Source: CAISIP01 sp965278985
GTDB lineage: Bacteria > Pseudomonadota > Gammaproteobacteria > Burkholderiales > Burkholderiaceae_C
Assembly: GCA_965278985.1 (NCBI GenBank)
Contig: OZ257131.1
Location: 5,332,001-5,396,000, forward strand
DNA: 64,000 bases
Direction: 5' to 3'
Shown here in pieces: positions 25,914 to 34,336 of the stretch. Within the stretch, counting starts at the first letter, position 1. Each line of letters begins with the position of its first letter. The notes under the pieces are model-generated. The model did no database searches. It had not been told where the DNA came from and saw only the letters and a list, made by a program, of their open reading frames with translations. A program made the translations under genes and the position numbers.

Positions 25914-26408
25914 ATGAACATTGAAATTGGCGTTGTCATGGGCTCCAGCTCCGACTGGGACACCATGCAACACGCAGCGCAGATTCTCCAACAGTTTGGC
26001 ATCGGCCATGAGTGCCGGGTGCTTTCCGCGCACCGCATGCCCGACGACATGTTCGCCTATGCGGAAGCTGCGCGTGCGCGGGGCCTGCAGGCCATCATCG
26101 CGGGTGCCGGTGGCGCAGCGCACCTGCCCGGGATGCTGGCCGCCAAGACGCCGGTGCCCGTGCTGGGCGTGCCCGTGGCTAGCAAGCACCTGTCGGGCGT
26201 GGATTCGCTGCACAGCATCGTGCAGATGCCCAAGGGTGTGCCCGTCGCCACCTTCGCCATCGGCCAGGCGGGTGCCGCCAATGCGGCGCTGTTCGCCGTG
26301 GCCCTGCTGGCCAACCGCGACGCCCGGCTGGCCACGCAGCTCGACACCTTCCGGCAACAGCAGACCGAGGCCGCGCGCGCCATGACGCTGCCCGGGGCGA
26401 CGCCATGA
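25914..26408 (+). CDS. purE: 5-(carboxyamino)imidazole ribonucleotide mutase
   Basis: This 164-residue class I PurE converts N5-CAIR to CAIR. The N-terminus IGVVMGSSSDWDTM and SAHRMPDDM are the substrate-binding signatures. IAGAGGAAHLPGM and GVPVASKHLSGVDSLHSIVQMP complete the fold. The start ATG 25914 is in the usual frame, and purK overlaps by 4 bp (ATGA). Confidence 0.97.
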   Translation: MNIEIGVVMGSSSDWDTMQHAAQILQQFGIGHECRVLSAHRMPDDMFAYAEAARARGLQAIIAGAGGAAHLPGMLAAKTPVPVLGVPVASKHLSGVDSLHSIVQMPKGVPVATFAIGQAGAANAALFAVALLANRDARLATQLDTFRQQQTEAARAMTLPGATP

Positions 26409-27625
26409 CGGGTCAACTGACCGCCGCAGGTCCGATGTTGCTGCCCGGTGCTGGCGCCGACGGCCAACCCGTGACGCTGGGTGTGATGGGCGGTGGCCAA
26501 CTCGGCCGCATGTTCGTGCACGCTGCGCAGCGCATGGGGTATGCCACCGCGGTGCTGGACCCTGATGCCGCAAGCCCGGCCGGCCTGGTGAGCCACCACC
26601 ATGTGCAGGCCGACTACACGGACGCCGCCGCGCTCGAGCGCCTGGTGGCGTGCGCGGACGCCATCACCACCGAGTTCGAGAACGTGCCCGCGCCCAGCAT
26701 GGCCGCGCTGGCGCAGCACCGCCCTGTGTCGCCCGCAGCCGATGCGCTTGCCATCGCGCAGGACCGCAGCCGCGAGAAGGCGCATTTCAACGCCTGCGCC
26801 GTGGCCTGTGCGCCCTATGCCGACATCGTGACCGACGCCGACCTGGCGGCCGTGGGCGAGCACCTGCTGCCCGGCATCCTCAAGACCGCGCGCATGGGTT
26901 ACGACGGCAAGGGCCAGGCCCGCGTGCGCAACCGTGCCGAGCTGGACATGGCCTGGACCGCGATGCGCGAGGTGCCTTGCGTGCTGGAGCAGCAACTGGA
27001 CCTGGCGCTCGAGTGCTCCGTGGTGCTGGCACGCGGCCGCGACGGCACCGTGGTCCACTTCCCGGTGCAGCGCAATGTGCACCGCGACGGCATCCTGGCC
27101 GTGACCGAGGTCTTCGAAGGCAACGTTCCCGCCGACCTGGCCGCGCAGGCCGTGCAGTCGGCCCGTGCCATCGCCGACGGCCTGCAGTACGTGGGCGTGT
27201 TGTGCGTGGAATTCTTCGTGCTGCAGGACGGCCGGTTGCTGGTCAACGAGATCGCGCCGCGCCCGCACAACAGCGGCCACTACAGCATCGACGCCTGCGA
27301 CCAGTCGCAGTTCGACCTGCAGGTCCACACGCTGGCCGGCCTGCCGCTGGTGCCGCCGCGCCAGCACAGCCCGGCCGCCATGCTGAACCTGCTGGGCGAC
27401 CTGTGGCTGCCGGGCTCGGGCACGGCCGTGGTCACACCCGACTGGGCCGCGGTGCTGGCGTTGCCTGGCACGCACCTGCACCTCTATGGCAAGCTCGAGC
27501 CGCGCCGTGGTCGCAAGATGGGCCACCTGACGATAACTGCCGCCGACGTGGCGCAGCTGCGCACCACCACGGCCCGTGCGGCGGCGCTGCTCGGCTTGCC
27601 GTACGAATCCGCAGACCCCGCATGA
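26405..27625 (+). CDS. purK: 5-(carboxyamino)imidazole ribonucleotide synthase
   Basis: This 406-residue ATP-grasp enzyme carboxylates AIR to N5-CAIR with bicarbonate. It shows LGVMGGGQLGRMFV near the N-terminus, TTEFENVP, KTARMGYDGKGQ (ATP-grasp loop) and NEIAPRPHNSGHY. An N-terminal extension of about 27 residues precedes the Rossmann part. It overlaps purE and the next gene by 4 bp each, forming a tight purE-purK-sua5 operon. Confidence 0.97.
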   Translation: MTGQLTAAGPMLLPGAGADGQPVTLGVMGGGQLGRMFVHAAQRMGYATAVLDPDAASPAGLVSHHHVQADYTDAAALERLVACADAITTEFENVPAPSMAALAQHRPVSPAADALAIAQDRSREKAHFNACAVACAPYADIVTDADLAAVGEHLLPGILKTARMGYDGKGQARVRNRAELDMAWTAMREVPCVLEQQLDLALECSVVLARGRDGTVVHFPVQRNVHRDGILAVTEVFEGNVPADLAAQAVQSARAIADGLQYVGVLCVEFFVLQDGRLLVNEIAPRPHNSGHYSIDACDQSQFDLQVHTLAGLPLVPPRQHSPAAMLNLLGDLWLPGSGTAVVTPDWAAVLALPGTHLHLYGKLEPRRGRKMGHLTITAADVAQLRTTTARAAALLGLPYESADPA

Positions 27626-28659
27626 TCCTGCCCGGCGCGTCGCCTGACGCCATCGCGCAGTGCGTGGCCACGCTGCGCGATGGCCACCTCGTGGCCTTCC
27701 CCACCGAGACGGTCTACGGACTGGGTGCGGACGCCGGCAACGACGCGGCAGTGGCGCGCATCTATGCCGCCAAAGGCCGCCCCAGTGACCATCCGCTGAT
27801 CGTGCACGTGGACGACGAGGCCCATGGCGCTGCGGGGCTGGCGCATTTCGCGGCGCGGGTGCCCGGCTTCGCGCAAGCCCTGGTGACCGCCTTCTGGCCC
27901 GGGCCCCTCACGCTGATCCTGCCGCGCAAGGCCGGCGTGGGCAGCGCCGCCGCGGGCGGCCAGGCCTCCATCGGCATGCGCTGCCCCGCGCACCCCGTGG
28001 CCCAGGCGCTGCTGCGCGCCTGCCGCGCGGCGGGCGTGATGGGGCTGGCCGGCCCCAGCGCCAACCAATTCGGCCGCGTGAGCCCCACCACGGCGGCCCA
28101 TGTGGAGGGCGAGTTCGACGCGCAGCTGCCGATCCTCGACGGCGGCCCTTGCGCCGTGGGCATCGAGTCCACCATCATCGACTGCACGCGCGGCACGCCA
28201 GTGCTGCTGCGCCCCGGCGCGATCACGCCGGAGCAGGTGCGCGCGGCGTGCGGCATGGAGGTGCTGATGCCCGGCCAGGCCGAGGGCGCCTTGCAGGCCG
28301 CCGCCCCGCGCGCCTCGGGCACGCTGGAGGCCCACTACGCCCCCAAGGCCCGCGTGCGCCTGATGGAGGCCAAGGCCTTGCAGACGGCCCTGGACATGCT
28401 GGGCTCGGACGTGAAGGGGCAGGAGGATGGGGCGCCCGTCATCGCCACCTATGCGCGCCGTGTGCTGCGCTCGCCCTCGGCCGGCGTGTGGTGCCGGCGC
28501 ATGCCCGACGACGCCGAGGCCACCGCGCAGCAACTCTTCGCGGTGCTGCGCGAGTTCGACGCGCGCGGTGTGCGGCTGATCTGGATCGAGACCCCGCCCG
28601 ACACGCCGGAGTGGGCCGGGGTGCGCGACCGGCTGCAGCGCGCGTCCGCGGCCGGCTGA
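27622..28659 (+). CDS. L-threonylcarbamoyladenylate synthase (Sua5-type)
   Basis: This 345-residue protein starts at ATG 27622 within ATGA. The YrdC domain (about 1-200) contains AFPTETVYGLGADA, KGRPSDHPLIVHV and GLAGPSANQFGRVSPT. A Sua5 C-terminal domain follows (about 220-345). It makes threonylcarbamoyl-AMP from threonine, bicarbonate and ATP for the t6A37 modification of tRNA; TsaB in the same pathway is encoded at 45,074. The long form identifies it as Sua5 rather than short TsaC. Confidence 0.94.
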   Translation: MILPGASPDAIAQCVATLRDGHLVAFPTETVYGLGADAGNDAAVARIYAAKGRPSDHPLIVHVDDEAHGAAGLAHFAARVPGFAQALVTAFWPGPLTLILPRKAGVGSAAAGGQASIGMRCPAHPVAQALLRACRAAGVMGLAGPSANQFGRVSPTTAAHVEGEFDAQLPILDGGPCAVGIESTIIDCTRGTPVLLRPGAITPEQVRAACGMEVLMPGQAEGALQAAAPRASGTLEAHYAPKARVRLMEAKALQTALDMLGSDVKGQEDGAPVIATYARRVLRSPSAGVWCRRMPDDAEATAQQLFAVLREFDARGVRLIWIETPPDTPEWAGVRDRLQRASAAG

Positions 28660-28693
28660 TCCTCTGCCGGCCCCACCTGCTGCGCCGGGCGCG

Positions 28694-28969
28694 TCAGCCG
28701 ACCCGGTGGTGCCGCAGGCTGAAGCGCAGCTTCATCAGCAGGATCACCAGCGCCAGCCCCATCGTGATGGCGTTGGCGATGATCACCGGCCACGCCGTCA
28801 GCAGCAGCCCGTAGGTCAGCCACAGCCCCGTACCGACAACGAGCACCACATACATGCCCAGCGAGATGCCGGTCACGTCGCGGGTGCGGAAGGTGTGCCA
28901 GGCCTGCGGCACGAAGCTGGAGGTGGTGAGCACGGCGGCTATGAAGCCGATGGTGTCGATCAGGGTCAT
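28694..28969 (-). CDS. SemiSWEET-type small transporter
   Basis: This 91-residue protein has three hydrophobic helices. The first contains FVPQAWHTFRTRDVTGIS, with the PQ motif of the SWEET/PQ-loop family; LGMYVVLVVGTGLWLTYGLL is the second. SemiSWEETs dimerise and carry sugars. The start ATG 28969 gives MTLIDTIGF, the usual length. Convergent with sua5 and divergent from the flavin-reductase gene. Confidence 0.9.
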   Translation of the reverse strand: MTLIDTIGFIAAVLTTSSFVPQAWHTFRTRDVTGISLGMYVVLVVGTGLWLTYGLLLTAWPVIIANAITMGLALVILLMKLRFSLRHHRVG

Positions 28970-29142
28970 GGGTCGCCATTGTGGCGCGGAGCGGGCGTGC
29001 GGCGCTGCTATGTCTGCGCAGACAAGGCATGTTTGCGGTGGCACGACTGGCTGCCGTGCAGGCCCCTGCCTATAGTGGGCGCGGCGTGTTGCGACGGGGT
29101 GTCGCGGCAGCCATCTCCCCCTACCTTGCAGAGGCTTTGGTT

Positions 29143-29814
29143 GTGGACGCCCATCCCTTTTCCTGCGTAGACGGTGACCAGCTGGACACCGAAACCGCCT
29201 ACCGCCTGCTCGTGGGCTGCGTCGTGCCACGCCCGGTGGCGTGGATCACCACCGTGGACGAGGAGGGCCGTGTCAATGCCGCGCCCTTCAGCTCCTACAA
29301 TTACGTGGCCACCAGCCCGCCCATGGTGGCCATCAACATCGCGGTGCGGCCCGGCACGGGCGCCACCAAGGACACGGCCCGCAACATCGAGCGCAGCCGC
29401 GAGTTCGTCGTGAACGTGGCCACTGAGGACACCATGGAGCTGATGCACCAGAGCGCGCAGGAGTTCGGTCCCGAAGTGAGCGAAACCGACGTGCTGGGCC
29501 TGGCCTTGCTGCCCAGCCGGCATGTGCGGGTGCCCCGCATAGCGCGCTCGCCCATCCACATGGAATGCCGCCTGGACCAGATCGTGGTGCTGGGCCGCGG
29601 GATCAACCGGCTCTTCATCGGCGAGGTGGTGGCCTTCCACCTGTCCGAATCGGTGTACGACGGCCGCCGCGTCGATGCCGAACGCCTGCGGCCCGTGGCG
29701 CGCCTGGGCGGCCCCTACTACGCAGGGCTGGGCGAGATCTTCCACCGCCCCATGCTGCAGCGCCCGCCGGGTGGCGAGGGCTGGACACCTGCCGCCTCTC
29801 CGCCATCGTCCTGA
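29143..29814 (+). CDS. Flavin reductase family protein
   Basis: This protein is 223 residues from GTG 29143 (AGAGG at 29130-29134); a TTG at 29137 is an alternative. FMN-binding split-barrel signatures are present: VVPRPVAWITTVDEEGRVNA (N-terminal strand), APFSSYNYVATSPPMV and KDTARNIERSREFVVNVA. Members reduce flavins with NAD(P)H or act as stand-alone FMN oxidoreductases. The partner oxygenase, if any, is not adjacent. Confidence 0.88.
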   Translation: MDAHPFSCVDGDQLDTETAYRLLVGCVVPRPVAWITTVDEEGRVNAAPFSSYNYVATSPPMVAINIAVRPGTGATKDTARNIERSREFVVNVATEDTMELMHQSAQEFGPEVSETDVLGLALLPSRHVRVPRIARSPIHMECRLDQIVVLGRGINRLFIGEVVAFHLSESVYDGRRVDAERLRPVARLGGPYYAGLGEIFHRPMLQRPPGGEGWTPAASPPSS

Positions 29815-29975
29815 CCCGAGGAGCGGGGCAAGCCAGGCGCCGCCGTGCTGCGCTGCGGGGAGGCGTGGACCAGCCTGCGGGGTTCCCTGAACCTGTTGGA
29901 ACAGGCAGGCACATGGGCGGCGACGGTGCGCTGCGCGGTGGCGCGGTGGCCCTGTCACCACCCATAGCCCCGGCT

Positions 29976-30045
29976 CTATGGACCCATAGTGTCCAGGCGC
30001 CTTGCCCGCGCGCGGTGGCAAACGTCCAATAGCCCAGGCGTATTG
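29976..30045 (+). promoter_or_regulatory. Inverted repeats upstream of the first Bug gene
   Basis: CTATG-GACC-CATAG (29976-29989) is a perfect inverted repeat with a 4-bp spacer, and CAATA-N9-TATTG (30027-30045) follows closer to the gene. The first motif has the same arms and spacer length as the repeat at 41,438 in front of the divergent LysR/Bug operon. This points to binding by the same regulator. Confidence 0.5.
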
Positions 30046-30073
30046 CCCATCCCCACGATCCAAGGAGACATCC

Positions 30074-31075
30074 ATGCAGACCCTCCCCCCGCCGCCGCGG
30101 GCTGGCCTGAAGCGCCGAGACCTGCTGCTCGCCGCCTCCGCGCTGCCCTGGCTCACTGCCGGTGCCCAGACCTCGGGCGACGCCTACCCGAACCGCCCGA
30201 TCCGCCTCATCATCGGCTTCACGCCCGGCAGCATCGGGGACCTGTTCCTGCGGGCCGCGGCCCAGATGCTGACCCCGCAGCTGGGGCAGACCCTGATCAT
30301 CGACAACAAGCCGGGCGCCAGCCAGATCATCAGCGCGGAGCTGGCGGCCAATGCGCCGCCGGACGGCTACACGCTGTACATGGGCACGCAGGGTGGGTTG
30401 GTGCTCAACCCCGTGGCGCGCAAGAAGCTCCCCTACGACCCGCTGGGTTTCACGCCGATCACGATGCTGTTCGTGACCCCGATGTACCTCTACACCAGCA
30501 CCGCGCTGCAGGCGAAGTCGGTGCCCGAACTCATCGCCCAGGCCAAGGCGCAGCCGGGCAAGCTGACCTTCGCCTCCATCGGCGCGACCACGGCCTCGCA
30601 TGTGCTGGGCGAGATGTTCAAGTCCTCGGCGGGCGTGGACCTGCTGCACGTGCCTTACAAGGGCGGGCCGGAGGCCACCAACGCGCTGATGTCGGGACAG
30701 GTGGACCTGTACTTCAACGGCAACAACAGCATGCAGCAGGTCAAGCAGGGCAAGGCACGCGTGATCGCCTCTGCCGGCCTCAAGCGCTCCGAGGAAATGC
30801 CCGAGCTGCCCACCGTGGCCGAGGCCGGAATGCCGGGCTTCGAATTGCTGCCGTGGTTCGGGCTCTTCGGCCCGCCAAACATGCCCAAGCCGCTGGTGGA
30901 CAAGCTGCACCGCGACTTCACGACCGTGCTCCAGACGCCGCAGATGAAGGAGAAGGCCACGCAGATGGGTGTGCAGATCATGACCTCCACGCCCGAGGCC
31001 CTGATCGGCCAGGTCAAGACCGAGATCCCGGTCATGCGGCAGGTGATGCAGAAGGCGGGCGTGAGCCCGGAATGA
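30074..31075 (+). CDS. Bug/TctC family tripartite tricarboxylate-type solute-binding protein
   Basis: This 333-residue periplasmic protein starts at ATG 30074 with CAAGGAGA upstream. A twin-arginine-like start (KRRDLLLAASALPWLTAGAQ) gives a signal peptide of about 35 residues. NRPIRLIIGFTPGSIGD, IIDNKPGAS and the LHVPYKGGPEATNALMSGQVD region are typical of the Bordetella uptake gene family. Ligands range from dicarboxylates to amino acids. A remnant of a related gene follows directly behind its stop. Confidence 0.92.
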   Translation: MQTLPPPPRAGLKRRDLLLAASALPWLTAGAQTSGDAYPNRPIRLIIGFTPGSIGDLFLRAAAQMLTPQLGQTLIIDNKPGASQIISAELAANAPPDGYTLYMGTQGGLVLNPVARKKLPYDPLGFTPITMLFVTPMYLYTSTALQAKSVPELIAQAKAQPGKLTFASIGATTASHVLGEMFKSSAGVDLLHVPYKGGPEATNALMSGQVDLYFNGNNSMQQVKQGKARVIASAGLKRSEEMPELPTVAEAGMPGFELLPWFGLFGPPNMPKPLVDKLHRDFTTVLQTPQMKEKATQMGVQIMTSTPEALIGQVKTEIPVMRQVMQKAGVSPE

Positions 31076-31302
31076 CCGCGGCCGTGGTTCGCGCTGTTCG
31101 GCCCGGCGGGGCTGCCGTGCCCCATCGTCGACTACCTGCAGCACGAGTACCTGGCGCGGCTCCAGAGCCCAGCGATGGAAAAGAAGGCGGTCAGTTCAAC
31201 GTCGCGGTGACCCCACTACCTCGGTCGAGTTGGGCGCGCATGAAGGCGGAGTGCACCCTCATGACGCCAGTGATGCGCCACGCGGGTATCCAGCTCCAAT
31301 AG
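31076..31302 (+). pseudogene. Remnant of a second Bug-type gene (C-terminal end)
   Basis: Reading in frame past the stop at 31075 gives PRPWFALFGPAGLPCPIVDY and LQHEYLARLQSPAMEKKAV, clearly parallel to LPWFGLFGPPNMPKPLVDK in the gene just upstream. A stop falls at 31208-31210. In another frame the segment ends MTPVMRHAGIQLQ, resembling the usual Bug C-terminus (PVxRxAGI). It looks like the frameshifted tail of a duplicated or deleted paralogue. Confidence 0.6.
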
Positions 31303-31432
31303 GGCTGGCTGTACCTGCTGTGCATGGCGTGCCCGCCACGCCGGGTGGTCGTATGCACCTTGCGGCGTGGAGCATTTGCCTTCGGCAGGCGTGCGCACTA
31401 TCGTCGCGCCTCCCGAAGTTGCGTATATCTCC

Positions 31433-31924
31433 ATGCAAAAATTTGGCCCTCTGCCCGTGGCGGCGACCCTGGTTGCTACAGCGGCCCTTTTGGTCTGCAG
31501 TTCCGCCGCGGCGATCGACGTGCTTGCGGCCTGCAGGTTCGAGGCCCCGAAGTACTCCGCCGTGCTCCTCGACCTGCGCTGCCCCAGCGCGAACGAGTGC
31601 TGGCCTGATCCGGACGATGTCAGCATCGAATTCCTGGGCCAGGATGGCGAGTCCTACGCCATCGACGACATGGCCTGGCTGGACGCCAAGGGCCGGGCGT
31701 CGAGCAAGGCGCCAGACGGTTATCCCGCGCGTGCGGTCTGGTCCATGCCGCAGGACAGCGGCCTCAAGGCGCGCCGCGCGCGCCTGGTGTACGACGGCGA
31801 GCCCATCACCCGGACCTTCGACCTGAACGAGGAGGGTTGCGCGGCCATCCCCGCGGCGGCCTTGAAGTTGCTCAAGATCACGTTGCCCGCCCCGTCATCG
31901 GGGGCGCCCGCCAAGGCCAAATAG
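31433..31924 (+). CDS. Hypothetical exported protein
   Basis: This 163-residue protein starts at ATG 31433. An N-terminal signal peptide (about 1-27, ending SSAAAID) is visible. Four cysteines (near residues 31, 46, 53 and 140) could form disulfides; ends in a Pro/Ala/Lys tail. No family was recognised. It is convergent with the amidohydrolase gene and follows the Bug remnant. Confidence 0.65.
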   Translation: MQKFGPLPVAATLVATAALLVCSSAAAIDVLAACRFEAPKYSAVLLDLRCPSANECWPDPDDVSIEFLGQDGESYAIDDMAWLDAKGRASSKAPDGYPARAVWSMPQDSGLKARRARLVYDGEPITRTFDLNEEGCAAIPAAALKLLKITLPAPSSGAPAKAK

Positions 31925-31990
31925 GGCAGGTGACAGCCCGTGGCGCGCTCTGCCGGGCGCGCCCCACGCGGGGGCCAGGCGCGCGGCGTT

Positions 31991-32983
31991 TCAGTGCTTG
32001 TCCAGGTTGAAGAAGCGCCGCGCGTTGTCATACATGACCTTCTGGCGGTCTTCCGCCGACAGGCCCACCTCCTTGAGCACCTGCAGGCAGGCAGCCGGGC
32101 TCCAGCACGGGTAGTCGGTGCCGTACATGATGTGGTCCACGCCGTAGAACTCCAGTGCCAGGCGCATGCCCAGCGCATGCGGCGTCACGGTGTCGGTGTA
32201 CATGCGCTTGAGGTACGTGGTGGGCGTCTTCGGGAGATTGGCCCGGCCGGAGTTCTTGTCCATGCGGCCGGCCTGGTAGGGCAGCGCGCCACCCGTGTGC
32301 GACATCACGATCTTCAGGTTCGGGTGCCGCTCCATGATGCCCGAGAGCACCAGCCGGTAGGCCGACACGCTCACGTCGATCACGCGGCCCAGGCTCGAAT
32401 ACAGCGCACCGTTGTAGCCTTCCAGGATGTCGGGGAACTGCGCGTCGGTGGGGTGCATGAACATCGGCAGGCCCAGCGCCTCGATGCGGTCGTACAGCGG
32501 CTCCAGGCGTGGTGCGTCGATGTTCTCGTGCACACCCACGCTGCCGGGGATGTTGACGCCGACCAGCCCCAGCCCCACGGCATGCTCCAGCACCTCCAGT
32601 GCCACCTGCGTATCCTGCAGCGGCAGCGCGGCGCTGGCCCACAGGTGGCCGGCGTGGCGGCGCTGGGCAGAAGCCATCTCCTCGTTCCAGCGCATTGCCA
32701 GCCTGCGTCCGTCTTCCACCGGGATCTCGGAGAAGTAGAGCGAGAACGGGCCGATGGAACAGATCACGTCCACCTCGTAGCCCAGCGTGGCCATGTGGGC
32801 CAGCTGTTCGCCCAGGTCGAACCACTCGGCGTTCTGGCGCGAGCGCCCGGTCACGCCCGAGTTGCGGCAGAGGTCGAAGCCGCCGTTGGCATTGCGCTCG
32901 ACGCGCGGGTAGTCGGTGCGCTGGATGGCCTCCTCGAACACCGCGCGGGGCCACCAGTGGAAGTGGGAATCGATGATGCGCAT
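31991..32983 (-). CDS. Amidohydrolase family protein (ACMSD-like TIM barrel)
   Basis: This 330-residue protein begins MRIIDSHFHWWPRAVFEEA, with the HxH metal site, and later shows LGLPMFMHPTDAQ, KIVMSHTGGALPYQAGR and DHIMYGTDYP. This is the pattern of amidohydrolase-2 enzymes related to ACMSD and gamma-resorcylate decarboxylase: a zinc-dependent C-C or C-N bond cleaving enzyme. It is the last gene of the seven-gene minus-strand operon, 25 bp behind the PrpD-like gene. Decarboxylase and hydrolase remain equally possible. Confidence 0.85.
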   Translation of the reverse strand: MRIIDSHFHWWPRAVFEEAIQRTDYPRVERNANGGFDLCRNSGVTGRSRQNAEWFDLGEQLAHMATLGYEVDVICSIGPFSLYFSEIPVEDGRRLAMRWNEEMASAQRRHAGHLWASAALPLQDTQVALEVLEHAVGLGLVGVNIPGSVGVHENIDAPRLEPLYDRIEALGLPMFMHPTDAQFPDILEGYNGALYSSLGRVIDVSVSAYRLVLSGIMERHPNLKIVMSHTGGALPYQAGRMDKNSGRANLPKTPTTYLKRMYTDTVTPHALGMRLALEFYGVDHIMYGTDYPCWSPAACLQVLKEVGLSAEDRQKVMYDNARRFFNLDKH

Positions 32984-33008
32984 GGAACGGTACTCCTCTC
33001 GTGGGCGA

Positions 33009-34331
33009 TCAAAGGGAAGGCGCGGCGGCCTGCAGCAACGCCGCTGGCACGTGGCCCTGTGCCGGCCATTGCAAAGCCTGCCGCACGGTGTCCAGCCCGG
33101 GTGATCCGGCGCCCAGCATACGCCGGGCCTTGTCGATCAGTTGCGTGGCATCGAAAGCCCGCGCCGGATCGCCGGGGCTTTCACTGACCAGCAGTTCCTC
33201 GCGCGCGCCGGCGGCCGCATGCACCACCAGGCGCGCAGGGTAGGTGGCCGGATACAGCGCGTCGAGCGCGGGGTTGGCCACCACGCGCACACGCGCCGCG
33301 AAGGCGTCCAGCCGCGCATCGTCGGGCCAGGAAGCCCGTGCGACGTCGTCGAGCAGCGCGGGCTGGAATGCCGCGAGCGCCAGCTGCCAGGGGGCGCTGA
33401 CCAGGCTGGCCAGCCGGGTGGAGCGGGGCGGGTCGCGGTCGAGCATCGGTGCATAGGCGGGGGGCACGTGCACCTCGATGGCTTCGATGCGCTCGGGGCT
33501 GAAGCGAGGGTCGTTCAGCAGCTGCTGCATCCCGTGAAGCGCGCTGAGGCCCTGCTTGGCCGAGGCGTGGGGCTTGATGCTCAGGCCGTCGGACAGGATG
33601 TAGTCGGGCCTGAGCCGCGCCACGTCGGCCAGCTCGCCACCGACGGCCTGCAGCCAGGCGGCGTCCAGCAGGCCCGGATCACCCTCCATGCCATCTGCCG
33701 CGGCCAGCGCGGCCACGCAGCCCTCGCGCACCGCCTCGCCGAACAACATCCAGCGCGCAGGCCGTGCGCCGATGAACTTGCCGGGCACGCGGGGCACCTG
33801 CGCGATGGCCAAAGCCAGCGCCTGGCGCATCTGCGCCGGTGGCAGACCGTGCAGCCTCGCCAGCGTGGCAGCGGCGCCCAGTGGCGCGACCAGGAAGCTG
33901 GGCCACAGGCCGCGCGTGAGCAGCCGCGCACCGCCCAGCGCAGAGGCCAGGCGCAGCGCCAGCTCCTGCCCCACGAACAGCGCATCGAAGAGCCGAGCGC
34001 GCGTGCAGTTCGGGTCGCAGAAGGCCAGGGCCACCGGTGCGGTCAAGGCGCTGACCGTCACGCAGGTGGCGCGGTGGATGTCGTCGATCTCGGTGAGGCG
34101 CGTGACCGAGGCGTCCGCAGCGACGCGGCCCAGCGGGCCGGGGCTGCTGCGTTCATAGAAGCGGTACAGCGCCTGCCCCTCTCCGGTGGCCGCACCCGCG
34201 AGCCGCGCGAGCACGGCGTCGGCCAGGTGCAGCGCCAGGCGTGCCTCACGTTGCTGGTGGCCCTGCGCTGACGCGTGGACCGCGAAATCGGTGAGTGCGT
34301 CGATCGCGGTTGGCTGCCGGGTACTCGCCAT
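33009..34331 (-). CDS. MmgE/PrpD family protein
   Basis: This protein is 440 residues from ATG 34331 (MASTRQPTAIDAL). All-helical N-terminal region with LALHLADAVLARLAGAATGEG; the middle has LTEIDDIHRATCVTVSALTA and LGAAATLARLHGLPPAQMRQ, and KPHASAKQGLSALHGMQQL matches the MmgE/PrpD core. The family includes 2-methylcitrate dehydratase and cis-aconitate decarboxylase. The exact reaction is unknown; its place in the operon suggests dehydration of an intermediate from ring opening. Confidence 0.82.
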   Translation of the reverse strand: MASTRQPTAIDALTDFAVHASAQGHQQREARLALHLADAVLARLAGAATGEGQALYRFYERSSPGPLGRVAADASVTRLTEIDDIHRATCVTVSALTAPVALAFCDPNCTRARLFDALFVGQELALRLASALGGARLLTRGLWPSFLVAPLGAAATLARLHGLPPAQMRQALALAIAQVPRVPGKFIGARPARWMLFGEAVREGCVAALAAADGMEGDPGLLDAAWLQAVGGELADVARLRPDYILSDGLSIKPHASAKQGLSALHGMQQLLNDPRFSPERIEAIEVHVPPAYAPMLDRDPPRSTRLASLVSAPWQLALAAFQPALLDDVARASWPDDARLDAFAARVRVVANPALDALYPATYPARLVVHAAAGAREELLVSESPGDPARAFDATQLIDKARRMLGAGSPGLDTVRQALQWPAQGHVPAALLQAAAPSL

Positions 34332-34336
34332 CGTCG

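Noticed and set aside
29815..30073. A gene in the 259-bp gap before the first Bug gene
   Set aside because: Open frames here are continuations or shadows of the flavin-reductase gene region; the gap is better explained as regulatory, with two inverted repeats.
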